A stretch of DNA of 64,000 bases, from contig CAITPF010000010.1 of assembly GCA_903894155.1 (NCBI GenBank), positions 1 through 64,000 on the forward strand. The letters are read 5' to 3'. This document shows, piece by piece, positions 34,345 through 42,048 of this stretch. How positions within the stretch are numbered: the first letter of the stretch is position 1; each line of letters opens with the position of its first letter. The notes under the pieces were generated by a model, which was not told the DNA's origin, made no database searches, and saw only the letters and a list, made by a program, of their open reading frames with translations. The translations under genes and the position numbers were made by a program. This DNA comes from an uncultured beta proteobacterium (lineage in GTDB: Bacteria > Pseudomonadota > Gammaproteobacteria > Burkholderiales > Burkholderiaceae_B).

Positions 34345-35610
34345 CTACCCCAGGGCTGCAACCGGCTCCGGCAGGGCAATATGGTGATGCTTGCTGAACT
34401 GGTAATCGTGGAAGATATGCTCTGCGCTCAGGGTCCGGTAGGTGCCGTCGGGCAGGGGCAACGTCGTGTCTTTGAGCCTGTAGGCGGTGTGCCCGCAGGT
34501 CCAGCAGTTGAAGTTGCTCATGTGCGTGCACAGGCAGGTCTTGTCCATGACGGCGATCTTCTGGCCCCGCGGTCGCAATTCCACCTCGCGGTTGTAGGCG
34601 ACGATGTATGAGCAGCTTCCCTTGCCGTCCAGCAGGTAGCCATAGGATTCGCAGCCCGGACGGATCCCGGCGCCAATGGCGGGCGAGCTTTTCAGCATGC
34701 GCATCGGGTATCCGGTGGGCGAGATCGTATTGACCTCGATGTCCTGCTCGCTGGCCTTGTAGTATTCCTGCTTGACGTCATCTGGCAAGCCACATTCGTC
34801 GGAGACGGTGAACCGGGTCGCCACCTGCACGGCGGCCGCGCCGTTCTCGAGAAACCCGACCGCATCGGTGCCCGTGAAGATCCCCCCTGCCGCGACGATC
34901 GGGATGTCGAGCAGCTCGGCCTTGAGGTAGCGAGCGACTTCGCCGACGATCGTGGTCAAGTCATACTTGGCCCAATCCATCCCGAAACCGAGGTGGCCGC
35001 CCGCGAGCGGGCCCTCGACGACGACGTAGTCCGGCAGCCGGTTCAGGCGCGCGTTTTTGCGCAGGAAGATTTGCAGTGCGCGCACCGACGACACGATGAT
35101 GCCCAGCTTGGCATCGCGAAAGCGCGGATGATCCTCAATCATGGCGAACGAGCCGAGGTGCAATCCCGCGCTGAGCGTGATGCCGTCGATGCCCGCGTCA
35201 AGCGCCGACGCCATCCGCACGCGCAGTGTCTCGCGCGGCGCGTTCATCGTGAGCTTTTCCATGCAGTTCACCAGGATCAGGCCGCCGCCCCGCTTGGCCT
35301 CCATGGTCGAGGCCACGTGCATGCGGGTGGCCTCCGCCAGCCGCCCCAGGTCGAACTGGACGATGGACTTATCCGTCTTGGGGATGTTGAGCTTGTAGAA
35401 CTTTGTCTTGTCCTTGACGTAGGACGTGTTGAACCGCTTGTCGGACACATCCTCGATCATGGCGTCGGAGATGTGTCCGATGCCGCCCAGCCGGGCCGCT
35501 TCGAGCGCAAGCTCGGCGGTCGAGATATTGACGCCCATCCCGCCGATCATGATCGGAACGAGTTCTTTATTACCCAGGCTTAGCCTGAAATCGTCGACGC
35601 ACTTCATCAA
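34345..35610 (-). CDS. Nitronate-monooxygenase-like flavin oxidoreductase
   Basis: A 421-residue FMN TIM-barrel of the 2-nitropropane dioxygenase/NMO/FabK group. The start PIMIGGMGVNIS carries the N-terminal FMN-binding segment, EGPLAGGHLGF the NMO-like glycine motif, and IVAAGGIFTG the phosphate-binding site. Unlike ordinary NMOs it has a C-terminal extension of about 90 residues with a cysteine cluster, CLCTHMSNFNCWTCG, that could bind a metal or an Fe-S centre. The extension recalls PfaD/enoyl-reductase-like variants. It is upstream of the lipoprotein gene on the same strand across about 200 bp. Substrate unknown. Confidence 0.83.
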   Translation of the reverse strand: MMKCVDDFRLSLGNKELVPIMIGGMGVNISTAELALEAARLGGIGHISDAMIEDVSDKRFNTSYVKDKTKFYKLNIPKTDKSIVQFDLGRLAEATRMHVASTMEAKRGGGLILVNCMEKLTMNAPRETLRVRMASALDAGIDGITLSAGLHLGSFAMIEDHPRFRDAKLGIIVSSVRALQIFLRKNARLNRLPDYVVVEGPLAGGHLGFGMDWAKYDLTTIVGEVARYLKAELLDIPIVAAGGIFTGTDAVGFLENGAAAVQVATRFTVSDECGLPDDVKQEYYKASEQDIEVNTISPTGYPMRMLKSSPAIGAGIRPGCESYGYLLDGKGSCSYIVAYNREVELRPRGQKIAVMDKTCLCTHMSNFNCWTCGHTAYRLKDTTLPLPDGTYRTLSAEHIFHDYQFSKHHHIALPEPVAALG

Positions 35611-35846
35611 GAATCCTTCGCTATTTGTACCACGATGCGTCGCGCTGTCAGTTCCTGGGGACTGCTTTCCCGCAACCGCGACCGGTTCGGGGACTGGGAA
35701 TCGCGGAGCCCTGAAGACGGCCGCGAATGACGGGGCGTTTCATGTGAGACCCTGATTCGTCGGGGGATTTTACTTGTTTATTGGCTTCGCACGATTTTGC
35801 CCCGCCTGCGGGCAAGGGTTTGGCCTGATTTGAGGCAAATCTGCGC

Positions 35847-37409
35847 CTAATCCGCCTCGGGCACGTGGGGGAATCGCGCCCTGGCCTTCGTGGCGTGCTC
35901 CCCGTGCTGCAACCCCCCTCCGCGGACGTAGCGCTGGTCGTCGTTCGGGTAGACCTTCCAGTTCCAGGGCTCGGCCGATCCGCTGCGGCTTTCCACTTCC
36001 CGGATCAGCAGCCGTCGCTTTTGGCTTTCACGAACGGCAGCGTCGATGCGCGCCGGGTCATAGTCGCGGCCGGCGAGCTCCATCATCGTGGCGAGCGACT
36101 GTGCCGCTCCCGGGTCGCGCGCCAGGTCGTTCAATTCGTCGGGGTCGGCCGCCAGGTCAAAGAGCATGGGCTGGTGGCCGCCCGTGAGGATGAGCTTGAG
36201 CGATCCCTGCTTGACCATGCGCAGCGGCCCCGGCACGCCGCCCGCCGTGAAGTCGGAGACAGCCATATCCGGCCAATCCGGCGTGTCCGGCTCGGCGATC
36301 AGTGGCAGCAGGGAGCGACCGGCCAGCGGCTCTACGGCCTGGACGGGCTCGGGGGCCCCGGTGTTGCCCAGATCGAGCAGTGTCGGAAGCAGATCGACCA
36401 GCGAGACATTGCGCGCGACGCGGCCTGCCGCAAGCCGCCCCGGCCAGGAAACGACCATCGGCACGCGCACGGACCACTCGTACATCGACATCTTGAACCA
36501 CATGCCGCGCTCGCCCAGCATCTCGCCGTGATCCGAAGTGAAGACGATCGCCGTGTTGTCGTCCAGGCCGCTGGCGCGCAGCGTCGAGAGCAGGTCGCCG
36601 ATCTGCGCGTCGACCCACGTCACCATGCCGTAATAGGCCCGGCGCGCGTCGATCACCTTCGCCGTATCGACCGGCATGAGATTGCGGCGATGGTTGTAAT
36701 AGAGGCCGAGGCTTGCCGGATCGAGCCGATCCGGGGGCAAGCTTGCCACCCGCGGCAGGTCGATGTCCTCAGGGCGGTACATATCCCAGTATTCCTGCAG
36801 TGCGACGAAGGGCGGGTGCGGGTGTGTGTAGGAAACCGTCAGGAAGAAAGGTTTGTGATTGTCCCTGTCGCGCGCGCGGTTCCAGAGCCACTTCCTGGCC
36901 TCGAACTGGACTTCCTCGTCGTAGTCGACCTGCAGGTTGCGCAGGCTGGGGCCCGCTTCAAGCACAGGCCGCATGCTGACCCCCGCGGGGTTCGGGTCAG
37001 TCGGCGGCCGGCTCCAGTTCGCCGTCCAGCTGAAATCGGCAGGGTAGATATCGGTTGTGAGCCGCTCCTGGTAGCCGTGCAGCTGATCCGGCCCCACGAA
37101 ATGCATCTTGCCCGACAGCGCCGTGTCGTATCCGGCGGCGCGCAGGTAGTGCGCAATGGTCGGCAGCTCGGATTGCAGTTCGGCCCCGTTGTCCCAGGCG
37201 CCGATGTCGGGCGTGAGGCGACCCGTCAGGAGCGACGCACGCGCAGGCGCGCACAACGGCGAGTTCGTATAGGCGGAGTCGAAGACCGCGCCAGCTTGTG
37301 CGAGCCGGGTGATGTGCGGTGCGCGCACCACCTGGTGTCCGTGCATGGGCAGCACCTGTGGCGCAAGCTCGTCGACCATGATCAGCAAAATATTCGGAGC
37401 AGTTCTCAT
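35847..37409 (-). CDS. betC: Choline-sulfatase-like sulfatase
   Basis: A 520-residue type I sulfatase. The formylglycine motif is PLCAPARASLLTGR (Cys near residue 53). Metal ligands appear in the N-terminal NILLIMVDE and in TSDHGEMLGERG. Segments SGKMHFVGPDQLHGYQERLTTDIYP and AVRESQKRR match choline sulfatase BetC of rhizobia as I remember it. It would release choline and sulfate from choline-O-sulfate; choline leads via betaine to the sarcosine pathway in this window. The ATG lies inside the first unit of a 17-bp tandem repeat and has no good ribosome site. Confidence 0.8.
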   Translation of the reverse strand: MRTAPNILLIMVDELAPQVLPMHGHQVVRAPHITRLAQAGAVFDSAYTNSPLCAPARASLLTGRLTPDIGAWDNGAELQSELPTIAHYLRAAGYDTALSGKMHFVGPDQLHGYQERLTTDIYPADFSWTANWSRPPTDPNPAGVSMRPVLEAGPSLRNLQVDYDEEVQFEARKWLWNRARDRDNHKPFFLTVSYTHPHPPFVALQEYWDMYRPEDIDLPRVASLPPDRLDPASLGLYYNHRRNLMPVDTAKVIDARRAYYGMVTWVDAQIGDLLSTLRASGLDDNTAIVFTSDHGEMLGERGMWFKMSMYEWSVRVPMVVSWPGRLAAGRVARNVSLVDLLPTLLDLGNTGAPEPVQAVEPLAGRSLLPLIAEPDTPDWPDMAVSDFTAGGVPGPLRMVKQGSLKLILTGGHQPMLFDLAADPDELNDLARDPGAAQSLATMMELAGRDYDPARIDAAVRESQKRRLLIREVESRSGSAEPWNWKVYPNDDQRYVRGGGLQHGEHATKARARFPHVPEAD

Positions 37410-37522
37410 GTCGGGTCGGTTCTCATGTCGGGTCTGTTTTCATCACGGGCCTGCTTTCATAACGGGTCTGCTCTCATGCCGGGCCGGTTCTCGTGTCGGT
37501 CCGGCTCGCGTGTCGGCGCAAG
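37404..37522 (-). repeat. Seven-copy 17-bp tandem repeat carrying the betC start codon
   Basis: Units begin at 37404, 37421, 37438, 37455, 37472, 37489 and 37506, consensus TCTCATGTCGGGTCGGT on plus. The betC ATG is inside unit 1. On minus, units 2-5 each supply another ATG followed by a 5-6-codon frame. In order from upstream these read MRADPL, MKAGP, MKTDPT and MRTDPT, each with a TGA that overlaps the next ATG. The last TGA overlaps the betC start as ATGA. Confidence 0.92.
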
Positions 37523-37542
37523 CGTCAGCGTGGTCTGGCGGC

Positions 37543-39798
37543 TCAGTCGTCGCTGAGCGCGGCATGGTATTCCTTCAGGTAGTCGACTTCCTGATCGTCG
37601 TCCACCGCCACCGTGACCTGCGCCAGTTTGCCGGTAAAGGTGTTGGGGCACGCATAGCGCTCACTGACCGGGCTGCCGTCGTCGCGCCCGCAATGCACAC
37701 CCGTCGCGTTTGGCAGCAATGGCCACATGCCCTCCATCTCCAGCGTCGCGACAGGCGTGTCATCGATCAGCAGCGTGCCGGTGCCACGCAAGGAGCCGGT
37801 CTTACGGAACTCGAAGCCCACGCTGTGGCGACCCGCTGGCAGCGCCCCGGGCGATTCCAGCACCAGGCGGCGTGCATCGCCGCAGTTGTACTCATGGACC
37901 AGGCGTCCATTCTGCACGAAGAGCGCATAGCCGCCGAAGCGCCCGCCGGCCGCGAGCAGCACGCCCTCGCAACCGCCCTCGGGCACGTCAAGGTCTGCGC
38001 GGATGCGGTAGGAGCGATTGGAAACGTTGGGCGCGGAAAGCCGGTCGATCCGGGCCATTCCCGCGCGGTAGACGTAGAGCGTGCGGCTTGTCGCGCGCAG
38101 GCTTGCGGCGGTGCGCTCGCGGTCGCGATCGTCAAGCGGCAGCACGTCATAGCGCCCGGCCTCGGCCCACCACAGGTCGATCAGTTCGCGCAGCTTTTCA
38201 GGCTGCTCCCGCGCGAGGTCTACGCTTTCCGAGAAGTCTCGCGCGACGTGGTAAAGCTCCCAGCGATCCTCCTCGAAAGGCGTTCCCTTCTTGTGCCGGG
38301 TGACGGCCTTCCAGCCATCGGCCCAGATACCGCGGTCGCCCAGCATCTCGAAATATTGCACCCGCTTTTGCGTCGGGGCCGCCGGGTCGTCCAGGGCGTA
38401 GGCCATGCTCACGCCATGGATCGGCAGCTGCGCGATCCCCTGGTGCTCGCCGGGGGCCTCGATGTCGAGCAGCTCGAGGATCGTCGGCACGAAGTCGACA
38501 CAGTGATGGTACTGGGTGCGAATGCCCCCGGCGTCCTTGACGCGCTTTGGCCAGTGCACGATCAGGGGGTCACGGATGCCGCCACCGAACGTATCCATCT
38601 TGAACCACTTCAGCGGCGTGTTGCCGGCAAACCCCCAGCCTTTCGGGTAGTGGTTGTACGTGTACTCGCTGCCGAGCTTGTCGATGTTGGCCAGGAGCTC
38701 ATCGATCGGCTCGTCGACGAACGCGTAGTGCTTGCGGATATTGACGTTGCCAAGGTCACCGCCTTCGTCGCTTGCGCCGTTGTCCGACATGACCACGAAC
38801 AGCGTGTTGTCGAGCTGGCCGGTTTCTTCCAGGTAATCCACCAGTCGCCCCACCTGCTCGTCGGTATGCTCCAGGAACCCGGCAAACACCTCCTGCATAC
38901 GGGCGCACACGCGCTGTTCGTCCGCGCTCAGCGAATCCCACGCGCGCACTTCGTCGTTGCGGTCCGTCAACAGCGTGCCGGGCGGGATGATGCCCAGCTC
39001 AAGCTGGCGGGCGTGCCACGCCTTGCGCACTTCGTCCCATCCCTTGTCGTACCGGCCCTTGTACTTGTCGATATAGCGGCGTGGCGCGTGGTGCGGCGAG
39101 TGGCAGGCGCCGAGCGCGACATAGCTGAAAAACGGTTTGTCGGGCGCGGCGCTCTGCTGGTCGCGGATGAACTCGATCGCCTTGTCGATCAGATCCTCGG
39201 TGAGGTGGTAATCCTCGCGCTGCGGCTTGGAGATCGGGTGGTTGTCGCAGAATAGCTCCGGGTTCCACTGGTCGCTCAGCGAGCTCAGGAAGCCGTAATA
39301 GCGATCGAACCCGCGCGACAGGGGCCAATAGTCAAAGGGCCCTGCCGCCGTGGCGTCGGTCATGCGCATCAGGTGCCATTTGCCGAGCGCGTGCGTGTTG
39401 TAGCCGTGGGGACGAAGCATGTCGGCCAGCGTGGCGGCGCGTTTGGTGACCTGGCCCTGGTAGCCGGGGTAACCGACCGACCACTCGACGATGGTGCCCA
39501 TCCCTGCCGCGTGGTGCTGGCGGCCGGTCAGCAGCGCGGCGCGCGTGGGCGAACACATCGCCGTGGTGTGGAAGTTGGTGAAGCGCACGCCGCCCGCAGC
39601 CAGTGCGTCGATGCGCGGCGTGCTGATATCCGAACCGTAGCAGCCCAGGTGTGCAAAGCCCACGTCGTCGAGCACCAGCAGGACGATGTTGGGGGCACCT
39701 GTCGGGGGCTTGGCGCGCTCAGGCCAGTAGGGCGTCGAGGTGCGATAGGTCGCGCCGATGATCCCCTTGAATTCCTCGGCAGGGAGTTTGTCGCTCAT
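37543..39798 (-). CDS. Arylsulfatase with C-terminal extension
   Basis: A 751-residue AtsA-like type I sulfatase. After GAPNIVLLVLDDVGF (metal-binding Asp pair) comes the formylglycine motif MCSPTRAALLTGR near residue 82, then GKWHLMRM and VMSDNGASDEGG. The catalytic core resembles Pseudomonas AtsA, but the protein is about 200 residues longer. The C-terminal part (from about 560) looks beta-rich, with RIRADLDVPEGGCEGVLL and GGYALFVQNGRLVHEYN segments like a jelly-roll or lectin-type domain. No signal peptide is evident. It lies just upstream of betC and downstream of a Bug gene on the same strand. Confidence 0.87.
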   Translation of the reverse strand: MSDKLPAEEFKGIIGATYRTSTPYWPERAKPPTGAPNIVLLVLDDVGFAHLGCYGSDISTPRIDALAAGGVRFTNFHTTAMCSPTRAALLTGRQHHAAGMGTIVEWSVGYPGYQGQVTKRAATLADMLRPHGYNTHALGKWHLMRMTDATAAGPFDYWPLSRGFDRYYGFLSSLSDQWNPELFCDNHPISKPQREDYHLTEDLIDKAIEFIRDQQSAAPDKPFFSYVALGACHSPHHAPRRYIDKYKGRYDKGWDEVRKAWHARQLELGIIPPGTLLTDRNDEVRAWDSLSADEQRVCARMQEVFAGFLEHTDEQVGRLVDYLEETGQLDNTLFVVMSDNGASDEGGDLGNVNIRKHYAFVDEPIDELLANIDKLGSEYTYNHYPKGWGFAGNTPLKWFKMDTFGGGIRDPLIVHWPKRVKDAGGIRTQYHHCVDFVPTILELLDIEAPGEHQGIAQLPIHGVSMAYALDDPAAPTQKRVQYFEMLGDRGIWADGWKAVTRHKKGTPFEEDRWELYHVARDFSESVDLAREQPEKLRELIDLWWAEAGRYDVLPLDDRDRERTAASLRATSRTLYVYRAGMARIDRLSAPNVSNRSYRIRADLDVPEGGCEGVLLAAGGRFGGYALFVQNGRLVHEYNCGDARRLVLESPGALPAGRHSVGFEFRKTGSLRGTGTLLIDDTPVATLEMEGMWPLLPNATGVHCGRDDGSPVSERYACPNTFTGKLAQVTVAVDDDQEVDYLKEYHAALSDD

Positions 39799-39836
39799 GC
39801 TTGCATTCCTTCAGATGATGGGCCTTGGCATTGGCG

Positions 39837-40826
39837 TCATTCGACGTTTTCGATGCCGGCCGTCTTGATGATGGTGGCGGCAAGCGCCCTTTCCCGTTGC
39901 AGCGCCTGGGCGAACGCCGCCGGGTTCGCGTGCACGAGGGTGAGCCCGCGCGATTCCGCGGATTGCCGAAGCCCCGGGTCTTCCAGCGCGCGGCGTGCCG
40001 CTTCGCTGATGCGCTCAAGAATGGCGGGTGCAGTGCCGACCGGCGCCGCAATGCCAAAGAAGGTCGTGATCTCCATGCCCGCCATGCCGGCCTCGTCGAA
40101 AGTAGGCACCTGCGGCACGAGCGTCGAGCGGGTCTTCTGGCCGATGGCGAGCCCCACGACTTCGCCGTCCGTGATGGTGCGCACCTGACTTGGCAGGAAA
40201 TCCATCAGCACCGGGATCCGTCCGCCGCGCAGATCGATCATCGCCGGGTTCGAGCCGTTGTAGGGTACATGGATGATGTCAATGCCAAAGCGCATCTTCA
40301 TCAGCTCGATCGCGAGGTGGGGCGGCGTGCCCACGCCATATGAGCCAATCGCAAGCTGGCCTGGCCGCGCCTTGGCCTGGGCGATCAGCCCGGAAAGTGA
40401 TGTGATGCCGGAGGCTTTCGAGGCGACCAGAACGAGCGGGTTGACGCTGAGAAGGGCGACGGGCGTGATGTCCTTTTCCGGATCGAAGATCGGGGTTTTG
40501 GCCAGCATGGGGCCTGTGATCATGTTGGCGCCCGTGGTGACCAGCAACGTGTAGCCGTCGGGCTTGGCGCGGGCGACCATCTGGGCGGCGAGCATCGTGC
40601 CTGCCCCCGGCTTGTTTTCGACGATGATCGGCTGCCTGAGGTCATCGGACATCTTGCGCGCGATCTCGCGAACGGCAATATCCGTGGCACCGCCCGCCAC
40701 ATAGGGCATCAGCAGCGAAATGGGTCGTTCGGGCCAATCCGCCCGGGCAGGCGCGACAGGTGCGACGGCGATGGCAATGATCGCAAGCGCGACGCGCAGG
40801 GCGCGTTTGGGCATGAGCAATTTCAT
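39837..40826 (-). CDS. Bug-family (TctC) periplasmic solute receptor 4
   Basis: A 329-residue receptor with signal peptide cleavage near VAPARADWP (residue 30). Bug hallmarks are WPERPISLLMPYVAGG, IIVENKPGAGT and PDGYTLL. It is the first gene of a Bug-arylsulfatase-choline sulfatase set on the minus strand (38-bp gap to the sulfatase), which suggests a sulfated or related anionic ligand. That would be unusual for the family and is inference. It is divergent from the dioxygenase gene. Confidence 0.88.
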   Translation of the reverse strand: MKLLMPKRALRVALAIIAIAVAPVAPARADWPERPISLLMPYVAGGATDIAVREIARKMSDDLRQPIIVENKPGAGTMLAAQMVARAKPDGYTLLVTTGANMITGPMLAKTPIFDPEKDITPVALLSVNPLVLVASKASGITSLSGLIAQAKARPGQLAIGSYGVGTPPHLAIELMKMRFGIDIIHVPYNGSNPAMIDLRGGRIPVLMDFLPSQVRTITDGEVVGLAIGQKTRSTLVPQVPTFDEAGMAGMEITTFFGIAAPVGTAPAILERISEAARRALEDPGLRQSAESRGLTLVHANPAAFAQALQRERALAATIIKTAGIENVE

Positions 40827-41160
40827 CTTCGGATCCCCCGGAAAGGGTACTTCGATTGATCGACCTGCGGCTCGCGCAGTGCGTTGCGCTGAACAAACGT
40901 TTGCCCAACTTTATGGGCGACACAACGGCTTGTCAATGGAGAGGCGCCCTGAGGCCCGGGGGGCGAGCCGCAGCGGACGCGATCAGGGATCGAATTTCCC
41001 GGGATCGGGCCCGGTCATTACAAAAAATACGAACGATGCCGACCAAAAGCGCGGCCGATCGATGCAGGCAAACGCAATACAGTGTCGGTATACGTTTGAA
41101 TTCATCGCCGTTCGCGAGCGCTTGCCTGGGCCACGCGACGGCAGTTCAGGAGCTTTCACC
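40827..41160. promoter_or_regulatory. Divergent intergenic region with inverted repeats
   Basis: This 334-bp gap between Bug receptor 4 and the dioxygenase has no convincing gene. It contains a 10-bp palindrome CAAACGTTTG (40894-40903). An imperfect inverted repeat with arms CAAACG(C)AATAC and GTATACGTTTG (41069-41098) shares the CAAACG half-site. They may be operators for a LacI/GntR-type regulator, none of which is encoded nearby. Confidence 0.35.
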
Positions 41161-41955
41161 ATGACGACCCTTCAACGCGCACCGGTGCTGTTCATCTCGC
41201 ACGGCGCCCCGACCTTTGCCCTCGAACCCGGCGTGCTCGGTGCGCGCCTGCAGGAAATCGGCGCCTCGCTCGGGGCGCTGCGCGCTGTCGTCGTGGTCTC
41301 GCCGCATTGGCAAACGCGCGACCTGCGCGTCGCGATCACGGCCTTGCCCCAGACGATCCACGACTTTGGCGGCTTTGATCCCAAGCTCTACACACTGACC
41401 TATCCCGCCCCGGGTGCGCCGGATGTTGCGCAGCAGACGATCCGTCTGCTTGCCGATGCCGGGTTGCCGGCGCACGGGGATGCCCAATGGGGTCTGGATC
41501 ACGGCGCCTGGGTGCCGATGATGCACCTGCTGCCAGATGCGCGCGTTCCTGTTTTCCAGGTGTCGGTGCCGTATGACCTGTCGACCCAAGGCGCAATCGC
41601 GCTTGGGCGCGCCCTGGCGCCCCTGCGCGATCAGGGCGTCGCGATCGTTGGCTCGGGCAGCATGACGCACAACCTGTCCGAGTTTCGCGGGGCGACCAAC
41701 CATGTTGCACCTTACGTGTCGGAGTTCACCGACTGGATTCGCGCGGCCGTGCTCAGGCGGGATGTCGGTGCGCTCGTCGATTACCGCAAGAGCGCGCCGC
41801 ACGCCGCGCGCGCCCACCCGACCGAGGAGCACTTCCTGCCCTTGCACGTGGCCATCGGTGCAACCGACGACGGCGAAGCGGCAACCGTGCTCGAAGGGCA
41901 AACAACCTTCGGCATCATCAACATGGAGTCCTACGGCTGGGGGCTGCCGCACTAA
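41161..41955 (+). CDS. DODA/YgiD-type class III extradiol dioxygenase family protein
   Basis: A 264-residue LigB-like protein of the 4,5-DOPA dioxygenase extradiol / YgiD group. The N-terminal metal His is in FISHGAPT (about H14) and a second in VSPHWQ (about H51). Conserved segments DFGGFD, YPAPG, GLDHGAWVPM and the late EEHFLPLH follow. The family opens catechol rings such as DOPA; many bacterial members have no known substrate. The start has a plausible AGGAG upstream. It is monocistronic and converges on the liv operon. Confidence 0.87.
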   Translation: MTTLQRAPVLFISHGAPTFALEPGVLGARLQEIGASLGALRAVVVVSPHWQTRDLRVAITALPQTIHDFGGFDPKLYTLTYPAPGAPDVAQQTIRLLADAGLPAHGDAQWGLDHGAWVPMMHLLPDARVPVFQVSVPYDLSTQGAIALGRALAPLRDQGVAIVGSGSMTHNLSEFRGATNHVAPYVSEFTDWIRAAVLRRDVGALVDYRKSAPHAARAHPTEEHFLPLHVAIGATDDGEAATVLEGQTTFGIINMESYGWGLPH

Positions 41956-42048
41956 AGGGGGCTTCGCGGCGGGGGACTCCACGCCGCGTTGCCCCACCGA
42001 TCTCGTCAATACGCAGTTCGCCGCCACGGCAACCCGCAACGGTGGTCC

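Noticed and set aside
37404-37522. CRISPR array or transposon end
   Set aside because: The 17-bp units are contiguous without spacers, and there are no transposase genes or terminal inverted repeats.
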